DNA of 64,000 bases from an uncultured Pelagibacteraceae bacterium (GTDB lineage: Bacteria > Pseudomonadota > Alphaproteobacteria > Pelagibacterales > Pelagibacteraceae), in NCBI GenBank assembly GCA_902571055.1, contig CACGAM010000002.1:1-64000 (forward strand), given 5' to 3'. Below are positions 57,157-64,000 of the stretch, one piece after another. The notes under the pieces are model-generated. The model had not been told where the DNA came from. It saw only the letters and a list, made by a program, of their open reading frames with translations, and made no database searches. Position 1 is the first letter of the stretch. Each line of letters begins with the position of its first letter. Both the position numbers and the translations under genes were made by a program.

Positions 57157-58410
57157 ATGAGCTCTGAAACACAAAAAATTCTTACTACAGATGGAATTCC
57201 TTTAGAGGAAAGTTTAAAAAAAGCCGAAAAAAAAAATAAAATTAAAGCGTTTCTTCTAGTTTGTCCTTTGTTACTTTTTTTGATAATTACTTATGTTTTT
57301 CCAATCGGTGATATGCTTTTTAGAAGCGTTGATGACCGAATGGTTACCAACATGCTTCCGAAAACCTATAAAGCTATGGAAAATTGGGATGGCAAAGAAT
57401 TACCAGAGGAGGAAGTTTTTGCGTCTTTTTATCAAGATTATAAATTATTGATTGAGCAGAAAACTTTTGGAAAATTAGCTACTCAACTTAATTATGAAAA
57501 AAATGGATTTAAAAGTATTTTGAAAAAATTACAAAGAAAAATGAAAAAATTTGAAGATGGAAACTATAAAGAACAGATTATGGATGTGCACAAAAGATGG
57601 GCGAATGTTGAATATTGGAGAGCAATTAAAAGAAGAGCTCCTGAAATATCATATGCCAAATATTTAAAAGGTATGGACTTAATTGCAGATGAAGATGGAA
57701 AAATAATCCAAGTCTCTGAAGAGAGAAGAATTCATAGAATTTTGTGGTTAAGAACATTGGAAGTAGCTTTTTTTGTAACTTTGTTTTGTTTCGTAATGGC
57801 GTATCCAATTGCTCATTTATTAGCAACTTTACCAATGAAATACAGCAACCTTTTAATGATATGCGTATTATTACCTTTTTGGACATCATTACTTGTGAGA
57901 ACAGCAAGTTGGATGATTTTGTTGCAACAGCAAGGAGTGGTTAATGATTTTTTTGTCTGGATTGGATTAGTGACTGACGATAATAGACCTGAAATGATGT
58001 ATAATAAAACGGGTACTTATGTTGCCATGACACAAATTCTTTTACCGTTTATGGTTTTACCACTTTATAGTGTTATGAAAACTATTTCACCAAGCCTAAT
58101 GAGAGCAGGTAAATCATTAGGGGGCACACCTTTTGTTGCATTTTGGAAAGTGTATTTTCCTCTAACAATCCCAGGAATTGGTGCGGGTTGTTTGTTGGTT
58201 TTTATACTTGCAATTGGATATTATATTACCCCAGCTTTGGTTGGAGGTGCATCAGGAACCTTAATAAGTAATCAAATTGCTTTTCACATGAAAAGCACGC
58301 TTGATTGGAGTTTTGCTTCGGCAATGGGACTAATGCTTTTAGTAGGTGTCCTCGCAATTTATTGGGTTTATAACAAATTAGTAGGAGTTGATAATATTAA
58401 GTTAGGATAA
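57157..58410 (+). CDS. Polyamine-type ABC transporter permease (PotB-like) with large periplasmic insert
   Basis: The 417-residue permease is longer than typical PotB (about 280). The first helix (about residues 28-50) is followed by an insertion of roughly 140 residues (about 55-195) that is charged and largely helical, with coiled-coil-like KSILKKLQRKMKKFEDG. The standard core then follows, with the EAA loop near SLMRAGKSLGGTPFVAFWKVYFPLTIPG. It starts just after the hairpin at 57124-57152 and precedes potC by two bases. Confidence 0.9.
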   Translation: MSSETQKILTTDGIPLEESLKKAEKKNKIKAFLLVCPLLLFLIITYVFPIGDMLFRSVDDRMVTNMLPKTYKAMENWDGKELPEEEVFASFYQDYKLLIEQKTFGKLATQLNYEKNGFKSILKKLQRKMKKFEDGNYKEQIMDVHKRWANVEYWRAIKRRAPEISYAKYLKGMDLIADEDGKIIQVSEERRIHRILWLRTLEVAFFVTLFCFVMAYPIAHLLATLPMKYSNLLMICVLLPFWTSLLVRTASWMILLQQQGVVNDFFVWIGLVTDDNRPEMMYNKTGTYVAMTQILLPFMVLPLYSVMKTISPSLMRAGKSLGGTPFVAFWKVYFPLTIPGIGAGCLLVFILAIGYYITPALVGGASGTLISNQIAFHMKSTLDWSFASAMGLMLLVGVLAIYWVYNKLVGVDNIKLG

Positions 58411-58412
58411 TT

Positions 58413-59270
58413 ATGGCTTTACCTAAATATACAGAAATAAGATATCGAGTATGGCATTACATTTACTTAACATTTTGTGCTGGAGTATTTATTTTTTTAA
58501 TTGCCCCATTATTTGTTATTTTTCCTCTATCTTTTAATGCTGAGGAGTTTTTAGTTTTTTCAGAAGGTATGAAAAGTTTAGATCCTGACGCATTTTCTCT
58601 TCGATGGTATGAGGATATGGTTTATGGTACCAAAAACCCCTGGGGTCTTGCCGCAAAAAATAGTTTTATAATTGCAATTTTTGCAACTCTTGGATCTATT
58701 GTTTTAGGTACAACTGCAGCACTAGGTTTGAGTAGTAGGCATATGCCTTACAAAGGTTTGATTATGGCAACTTTAATTTCACCAATGATTGTTCCCCTAA
58801 TCATATCTGGTGTTGCAATTTTTTTCTTTATGGCAAAGGTTGGATTAGCTGCAACGCATACAGGAATCGTATTAGCTCATATTATTTTAGGAACTCCTTT
58901 TGTAGTTATAACAGTTACAGCTACTCTTACAGGATTTGATCATAGTGTAACTAGAGCAGCATCAAGCCTTGGAAGCGACCCAGTAAATACTTTCATGAAA
59001 ATAACATTACCTTTGATATTACCAGGTGTTATATCAGGAGGATTATTCGCATTTGTGACATCTTTTGACGAAGTTGTAGTCGTATTATTCTTAGCTGGTC
59101 TTGAAAATACAACAATACCTATACAAATGTGGACTGGCTTAAGAGAACAATTAAGCCCAACGATACTTGCAGTTGCGACATGTTTAATTGTGCTTTCGAC
59201 TTTAATTCTTGTTACAGCTGAATTATTAAGAAGAAGATCAGAAAGAATTAGAGGAATTAATATCAATTAA
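58413..59270 (+). CDS. Polyamine-type ABC transporter permease (PotC-like)
   Basis: The 285-residue second permease has six helices and the EAA loop SVTRAASSLGSDPVNTFMKITLPLILPG. It is the usual PotC length. It starts two bases after the PotB-like gene and ends three bases before the bifunctional 3-hydroxyacyl-CoA enzyme, so transport and catabolism may be co-transcribed. Confidence 0.92.
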   Translation: MALPKYTEIRYRVWHYIYLTFCAGVFIFLIAPLFVIFPLSFNAEEFLVFSEGMKSLDPDAFSLRWYEDMVYGTKNPWGLAAKNSFIIAIFATLGSIVLGTTAALGLSSRHMPYKGLIMATLISPMIVPLIISGVAIFFFMAKVGLAATHTGIVLAHIILGTPFVVITVTATLTGFDHSVTRAASSLGSDPVNTFMKITLPLILPGVISGGLFAFVTSFDEVVVVLFLAGLENTTIPIQMWTGLREQLSPTILAVATCLIVLSTLILVTAELLRRRSERIRGININ

Positions 59271-59273
59271 ATA

Positions 59274-61496
59274 ATGGAAATCAAAAAAGTAGTTGTCATC
59301 GGCTCAGGTACCATGGGAAGCGGAATAGCTGCACATTTATGTAATGCAGATGTTCCTGTAACACTTTTAGATTTAAAAACGGAAATAAGCGAAAAAGCCC
59401 GCGAGAGAATTCATAAATCAAGACCTCCTTTACTCATAGATAAATCAAAAATAAATAACATTAAAGTTGGTAATATTAATGAAGATTTTGATACTGTTAA
59501 AGATGCAGATTGGATTGTTGAGGCAGTTGTTGAAAGAATAGATATAAAACATGACATATATTCAAAAATATTTAAAAATCGTAAAGACGGAGCGATAGTA
59601 TCTTCTAATACTTCATCGATACCCATAAAGGTTTTATCAGAAAAGCTGACAGATAATGAAAAAAAAGACTTTTGTATTACCCATTTCTTTAACCCCGTAA
59701 GATACATGGGATTACTTGAGATTGTTAAAAATGAAAATAATGATTTAGATAAAATTAATTCATTAAAAATTTTTTGTGAGAAAGAGTTAGGAAAAGGGGC
59801 TATCGTGTGTAACGATACACCTGGATTTCTTGGTAACAGAATAGGTGTCTACGCAATGCAAGTTGCTATGACAGAAGCGATAAAAATGAAGCTGTCAATA
59901 GAGGAAGCGGATGCAGTTTTTGGAAGACCAATGGGCATTCCTAAAACTGGAGTTTTTGGATTATATGATTTGATAGGTATTGATTTAATGGTTGATGTAT
60001 TAAAAAGTTTTAAGAAAGAGTTGCCTAAGACAGATGACTTTCAAAATGTAGCAAAAGAAATTCCACTAATTACAAAATTAATAAAAGATGGGTACAATGG
60101 ACGAAAAGGCAAGGGTGGATTTTATAGAATGAATAAATCAAATAATGACAAAGTATTGGAGGCAATCAACCTTGAAACTGAAAAATATTCTCCATCAAAA
60201 AAAATTGACTTAAAAATGGATACAGTCGATATAGTTGGATTAATTAATAGAGAAGATAAATATGGAAAGTATTCATGGTCAGTTATCTCGAAAATAATTA
60301 CATATGCCTCTTCATTAGTACCTGGTATCACAGATAAATTTAATGATATTGATGAAGCAATGAGATTAGGTTTTAATTGGGCAATGGGACCATTTGAGAT
60401 GTTAAATGAGATAGGTTCAAAAAATTTTTTTGAGAGACTGGGTCAAATTAAAAATAACAAATTTTTAGAAAATTTATCAAAATCTAATGAGGAAAATTTT
60501 TATGGAAAAAGACAATTGTATACTGATATTGAAACCTTAGGAAAAACAAAACCATCTGCACTAAAAATTGATAAAAATAAATCAGCAAATATTTACCGAT
60601 TTAAAGATTATAATATTGTTGAATTCACTACTAAAGCTAATGCACTTGATTATAATTCTATGGACTGTTTAAAAAATGCCACTGACAAACCACTAATAAT
60701 AATTAATGAAAGTATGCAGTTTTCAGCTGGAGTTAACCTTTCTTATACAATGGACTTTGTAAATAAAGGTGACTTCAAATCTGTTGAAAAATTTATTAAA
60801 TATTTTCAAGAAACTTGTAAACATTTAAAATATTCTAAATTTCCGGTAGTTTCAGCTCCTTCAGGACTCACTTTAGGAGGAGGATTTGAAGTACTTGTTC
60901 AAAGTAATTTTGTGGCTTCACATACAAATATTGTTGTTGGGTTAGTTGAAACAATGGTTGGATTAGTTCCTGCTGGAGGTGGGTGCAAAGAAATGCTTTG
61001 GAGATGGTCTCAAACAGATGAGGCCAAACAAGACCCCGACTTTGCGCCATTAAAAGTCTTTGAAATTATTGGATATGGCAAAACAGCAACATCACCGGTG
61101 GAGGCTGAACCCCTAAAATATTTAATGCCATACGACAAGAAAATTATGAACAGAAATAGTTTATTTCCTGCTGCGCTAAAAATAATTAATGAGAGCAAAA
61201 ATTTTTCTCCAGCTACCGAGTGTAAATTTAAGTTATCAGGAAAATCCTTAAAAGAAAAAATGATAAAAGTTCTTGAAAAATTATATAATGATAAAGTTAT
61301 ATTAGATCATGGAATGGTGGTTGGGTCAGAATTAGCAAATGTGCTTAGTGGTGGTGAAACGACAATTGATAAAACTCTTTCAGAAAATGATTTATATAAT
61401 TTAGAATTAGAGTCTTTTATGAGATTGATCGAGACTAAAAAAACACAAGATCGAATTAATCATACTCTTTCCACAGGTAAGCCTTTAGTTAATTAA
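59274..61496 (+). CDS. 3-hydroxyacyl-CoA dehydrogenase / enoyl-CoA hydratase fusion (FadB/FadN-like)
   Basis: The 740-residue enzyme has the dehydrogenase first: the NAD motif VVIGSGTMGSGIAAHL (residues 6-21), catalytic His in ITHFFNPVRYMGLLEIV, and duplicated C-terminal helical domains (about 185-400). The last third is a crotonase fold with the oxyanion segment SAGVNL, the first Glu in APSGLTLGGGFE and the second in VGLVETMVGLVPAGGG. The order is that of FadN-type proteins, the reverse of FadB. It acts in beta-oxidation of acyl-CoAs. Its position three bases after the transporter suggests it handles the carbon chain of an imported compound, but this is inference. It overlaps the convergent cyclophilin by eight bases. 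Confidence 0.88.
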   Translation: MEIKKVVVIGSGTMGSGIAAHLCNADVPVTLLDLKTEISEKARERIHKSRPPLLIDKSKINNIKVGNINEDFDTVKDADWIVEAVVERIDIKHDIYSKIFKNRKDGAIVSSNTSSIPIKVLSEKLTDNEKKDFCITHFFNPVRYMGLLEIVKNENNDLDKINSLKIFCEKELGKGAIVCNDTPGFLGNRIGVYAMQVAMTEAIKMKLSIEEADAVFGRPMGIPKTGVFGLYDLIGIDLMVDVLKSFKKELPKTDDFQNVAKEIPLITKLIKDGYNGRKGKGGFYRMNKSNNDKVLEAINLETEKYSPSKKIDLKMDTVDIVGLINREDKYGKYSWSVISKIITYASSLVPGITDKFNDIDEAMRLGFNWAMGPFEMLNEIGSKNFFERLGQIKNNKFLENLSKSNEENFYGKRQLYTDIETLGKTKPSALKIDKNKSANIYRFKDYNIVEFTTKANALDYNSMDCLKNATDKPLIIINESMQFSAGVNLSYTMDFVNKGDFKSVEKFIKYFQETCKHLKYSKFPVVSAPSGLTLGGGFEVLVQSNFVASHTNIVVGLVETMVGLVPAGGGCKEMLWRWSQTDEAKQDPDFAPLKVFEIIGYGKTATSPVEAEPLKYLMPYDKKIMNRNSLFPAALKIINESKNFSPATECKFKLSGKSLKEKMIKVLEKLYNDKVILDHGMVVGSELANVLSGGETTIDKTLSENDLYNLELESFMRLIETKKTQDRINHTLSTGKPLVN

Positions 61497-62142
61497 TACT
61501 TCTTAACATCCTAAAAGTTTCTATGAAGTCAGGCCTAAGGATATATTCTGTTTTATTGTCGTATTTTATTTTTTTTAATACATCTAATCCATATTTCACT
61601 TTACCAACAGGTGAATATTCTCCTTCAAAAAGTGGAGCATCTTTTAATAAAATAAAAAATTGAGTATCTTCTGAGTTTCTTTCATACGTTCTAGCCATAG
61701 CAACTGTACCTTTTCCAAAATCGAAGTTATTATCTGTTTCCGTATTTATAGTTCCATATTTTGACTTACCATTTCCTATTTTCGCATAATTTAAACTTTC
61801 CCTTTTACCGTACTCAGTGTCACCAGATTGAACTAATACATTTTTTATCACTCTGTGAAAAGCTACGTTGTCATATTCCTTCCTTTCTATAAGCATTTTA
61901 AATCTTTTTACAGAATTTGGAGATATATTTGGATATAATTCAATAATTACATTACCACATGGTGCTCTGAGTATTGCAATATTTTCTGGATGAATAAATT
62001 TTATTTTTTTTGGATCATGATCTTTTATAAATAAACACTTATTTTTAATTATAAAAAAAGATCCTAAGCTAAAAATAAATAAAGAAATTAAAAAAAATAA
62101 TAATATTTTTTCTGATCTAGATTGTTTGATTTTATGAATCAT
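61489..62142 (-). CDS. Membrane-anchored cyclophilin-type peptidyl-prolyl isomerase
   Basis: The 217-residue protein has an N-terminal membrane anchor (about 13-32) and a cyclophilin domain with VAFHRVI, KGTVAMAR, the segment DTQFFILLKDAPLFEGEYSPVGKV and a short C-terminus. Family proteins catalyse prolyl isomerisation; here the orientation places the domain in the periplasm. The substrate pocket is close to the small bacterial PpiA/PpiB type, with deviations around KYGTINTETD. The start overlaps the upstream gene by four bases. Confidence 0.85.
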   Translation of the reverse strand: MIHKIKQSRSEKILLFFLISLFIFSLGSFFIIKNKCLFIKDHDPKKIKFIHPENIAILRAPCGNVIIELYPNISPNSVKRFKMLIERKEYDNVAFHRVIKNVLVQSGDTEYGKRESLNYAKIGNGKSKYGTINTETDNNFDFGKGTVAMARTYERNSEDTQFFILLKDAPLFEGEYSPVGKVKYGLDVLKKIKYDNKTEYILRPDFIETFRMLRSIN

Positions 62143-62882
62143 AAAATAAATTTAAAATTTTGGTCAATTAATTGAATATTTGATTTTATGAAATTTATTT
62201 TTTTTTTTAAATGATCGTCATTTTGCAATTTTATTCTTAACTCTGAATTCTCAATCATTAAAAATGAAAATGTTTCAGCCATATCCTCACCTACAGTAGA
62301 CTGAGAATATTCTGATAAAAAACCTTTTTTTTCTCTCAATAATTTCATACCAAATTTGTCTGCACAAGTAGAACATGACTGGTATTTAAAGTCTTCAGAA
62401 TTAAATTTTTTCCATTTTTCGTGATCAAACAACTCTTTGTATTGATCATTAATTATATGAAAAATTTCATGATGTATTGTCCTAGATAATTTGTAATCAT
62501 TTGTATTGATATTTACTATTATGGTTTTTAAAGGGTGATTTGGAATTCCTAAAGCAGGTATCGAGGCTACTTCTAAATCTTTACATAGCACTATAAATCT
62601 CAGGTTAATTTTATTTAAAAATACTTTACTATATAAATCTATGTTTTCTCTAATCAATTTTTGTTTTTCTTTGACTAATAGATTACTTGGACTGTAGCAT
62701 TCTACATTATTATCTTTAATACCTACTTTAAAATATTTTTTTGCTTTAAAAGTTTTTATGCTATTGTTATTTTTAATATCAATTATTTCTAAGTTTGGGA
62801 TTTTCAATAAGTAATAAATTGTATCAGCTAAGACATTAGTTGAGAAAAATAAAACAATTATTAATATTTTTATAAGTTTCAT
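62139..62882 (-). CDS. Putative exported zinc metallopeptidase
   Basis: The 247-residue product has a signal peptide (about 1-19, VLA^D). An HExxH zinc motif is present at residues 138-142 (HEIFH), with acidic residues about 60 positions downstream in STVGEDMAETFSF that could give the third ligand, as in gluzincins. A CSTC pair lies between them, in YQSCSTCADKFG. No family is recognised with confidence. It overlaps the cyclophilin by four bases, so both may act together on periplasmic proteins. Confidence 0.65.
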   Translation of the reverse strand: MKLIKILIIVLFFSTNVLADTIYYLLKIPNLEIIDIKNNNSIKTFKAKKYFKVGIKDNNVECYSPSNLLVKEKQKLIRENIDLYSKVFLNKINLRFIVLCKDLEVASIPALGIPNHPLKTIIVNINTNDYKLSRTIHHEIFHIINDQYKELFDHEKWKKFNSEDFKYQSCSTCADKFGMKLLREKKGFLSEYSQSTVGEDMAETFSFLMIENSELRIKLQNDDHLKKKINFIKSNIQLIDQNFKFIL

Positions 62883-62933
62883 TAAATTAAATTATTATTA
62901 GATATTTGTAGAATGTGATACATTAATTTAAAT

Positions 62934-63047
62934 ATGAAAAAAAGTAGACGTAAATCTGCAGAAAAAATTCTTTTTTCTTGGAGAAAAGCAATGCCATTTT
63001 ACTATGCAGCCGCTTGGATAATTTTGTTAATAATTATAGTAAAATAA
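62934..63047 (+). CDS. One-helix membrane microprotein
   Basis: The 37-residue product has a very basic N-terminus (MKKSRRKSAEK) followed by one hydrophobic helix (about residues 20-36, ending WIILLIIIVK). The frame is clean, lies in a gap between clearly identified genes, and stops seven bases before the dipeptidase ATG. The positive-inside rule places the basic end in the cytoplasm. I do not recognise a family. There is no clear Shine-Dalgarno, as for many genes here. Confidence 0.55.
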   Translation: MKKSRRKSAEKILFSWRKAMPFYYAAAWIILLIIIVK

Positions 63048-63054
63048 ATTAGTT

Positions 63055-64000
63055 ATGAATTCTATTAATTATAGAATTGACAACTTACAATATTGCAATT
63101 GGTCTGAGAAAATATTTAAAATAAATAGAAAAGCAAAACTTGACGCAATTCATGTGACAGTAGCTTATCATGAAGATTTTGATGAAGTATTAAAAAACAT
63201 CAAAACTTGGAATAATTATTTTAATAATTTTAAGGATTTAATTTTTCCAGGAAAAAATTTTAAAGATATCGATAAAGCACACAGAGAAAATAAAACAGCT
63301 GTTTTTTTTGGATTTCAAAATTGTTCTCCAATTGGTGATAATATAAACTTAGTTGAAGCAATTCATAATTTGGGAATTTTATTTATGCAATTGACTTATA
63401 ATAATCAGTCTTTGTTAGCCACAGGTTGTTATGAAAAAATCGATAGTGGTGTTACAAGAATGGGAAAAGAAGTGATCAAGGAAATGAACAGATTAGGAAT
63501 TGTTATCGATATGTCTCATTCTGCTGAAAAATCTACTATTGATGCAATTAATTTGTCATCAAAACCAATAGCAATAACACATGCAAATCCTTCATTCTGG
63601 TTTGATTCTAAAAGAAATAAATCTAATGTTGTTTTAAAGGCTTTGGCAGAATCTGGAGGCATGATTGGACACTCTTTATACCCACATCATTTAAAGGACA
63701 AATCGAATTGTACATTAAAAAGTTTTTGTGAAATGATAGCAAGAACAGCAGACCTAATAGGAGTTAAACATATTGGAATTGGTTCTGATTTATGTACAGG
63801 TCATCCAGATACTGTAGTTGAGTGGATGCGTAATGGAAAGTGGACAAAAACAAAAGATTATGGAGAGGGCACAAAAGAAAAGTCTAGTTTTCCCAAACAA
63901 CCAGATTGGTTTGTAGATGCAAGTGGTTTTAAAAATTTAGAAAAAGGTCTTAGAAATATTGGTTTCAACGAAATAGAGACAAATGATATCTTAGGAAATA
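63055..64000 (+). CDS. M19-family (membrane dipeptidase-like) hydrolase, 3' truncated
   Basis: The frame is open from the ATG at 63055 to the window edge, giving 315 residues. Family segments are AVFFGFQNCSPI, MQLTYNNQSLLATGCY, DMSHSAEKST (His155), ITHANP (His176), SLYPHHLK and HIGIGSDLCTGHPD. In canonical M19 enzymes the first metal site is HxD near the N-terminus and the bridging ligand is Glu in a VEGG-type motif. Here these read AIHVTVAYHED and FGFQN (Gln88). It is thus a variant subfamily and may not be a dipeptidase. No signal peptide is seen. Confidence 0.85.
   Translation, partial: MNSINYRIDNLQYCNWSEKIFKINRKAKLDAIHVTVAYHEDFDEVLKNIKTWNNYFNNFKDLIFPGKNFKDIDKAHRENKTAVFFGFQNCSPIGDNINLVEAIHNLGILFMQLTYNNQSLLATGCYEKIDSGVTRMGKEVIKEMNRLGIVIDMSHSAEKSTIDAINLSSKPIAITHANPSFWFDSKRNKSNVVLKALAESGGMIGHSLYPHHLKDKSNCTLKSFCEMIARTADLIGVKHIGIGSDLCTGHPDTVVEWMRNGKWTKTKDYGEGTKEKSSFPKQPDWFVDASGFKNLEKGLRNIGFNEIETNDILGN

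Overview
The window is about 70% A+T by eye and very densely packed. Most same-strand genes abut or overlap by a few bases (TAATG and ATGA junctions are common), spacers are short, and proteins are rich in Lys, Asn and Ile. There are no insertion sequences, phage genes, CRISPR arrays, tRNAs or rRNAs that I can see. With the gene content (ilvN-ilvC-leuA, mreBCD-mrdA-rodA, liv and pot-type ABC importers, an EutA/DoeA pair, an M19-like dipeptidase), this points to a streamlined marine alphaproteobacterium, most likely SAR11/Pelagibacterales. That assignment is inference; no marker gene was compared.

Layout. 1-2759: branched-chain amino acid synthesis (3' end of ilvN, ilvC, leuA). 2761-8247: rod-shape and cell-wall elongation (mreB, mreC, mreD, mrdA/PBP2, mrdB/rodA). 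8273-9562, reverse: a GAF-PP2C (RsbU-like) phosphatase. 9730-11364: prepilin peptidase, a GDSL esterase and a small membrane protein. 11369-20257, reverse: a minor-pilin/adhesin operon (pilT, fimT/gspH-like, pilV, pilW, pilX, an unknown secreted protein, a giant PilY1). 20384-27658: the core type IV pilus machine (a fused pilM-pilN, pilO, pilP, pilQ, pilB, pilC). 27644-28365, reverse: an RsbW-like kinase and RsbV-like STAS antagonist. 28500-29389: two tandem type IV pilins. 29405-36686: envelope genes (a small membrane protein, a TPR/beta-barrel protein, a FecR protein with a polylysine tail, a CHASE2-PP2C phosphatase, a beta-propeller autotransporter). 36799-41150: a DadA-like oxidase, an ammonium transporter fused to a PP2C phosphatase, and an EamA exporter. 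41147-46245: two methyltransferases, msrB, an inverse-autotransporter barrel with a secreted neighbour, glutaredoxin, a DUF2805-type protein, a non-coding region with conspicuous inverted repeats, and a small outer-membrane barrel. 46346-52675: a ProC-like protein, livGFHM, a thioredoxin-like protein and a convergent livK. 52819-61496: an EutA/DoeA-like pair, a pot-type ABC importer and a FadB/FadN-like bifunctional enzyme. 61489-64000: a cyclophilin, a putative zinc peptidase, a one-helix microprotein and a truncated M19-like dipeptidase.

The most interesting theme is signalling. Three PP2C/SpoIIE phosphatases with different inputs (cytosolic GAF, extracytoplasmic CHASE2, ammonium-channel Amt), one HATPase anti-sigma-type kinase and one STAS antagonist lie interleaved with a nearly complete type IV pilus locus and several surface proteins. 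This has the parts of an RsbU/RsbW/RsbV partner-switching network, possibly coupling ammonium and envelope signals to pili or surface display. No partner sigma factor or other output protein is visible here. Structural oddities of the pilus include the PilM-PilN fusion, a lipobox on PilQ with none on PilP, and a propeller-like insertion inside the PilY1 vWA domain.
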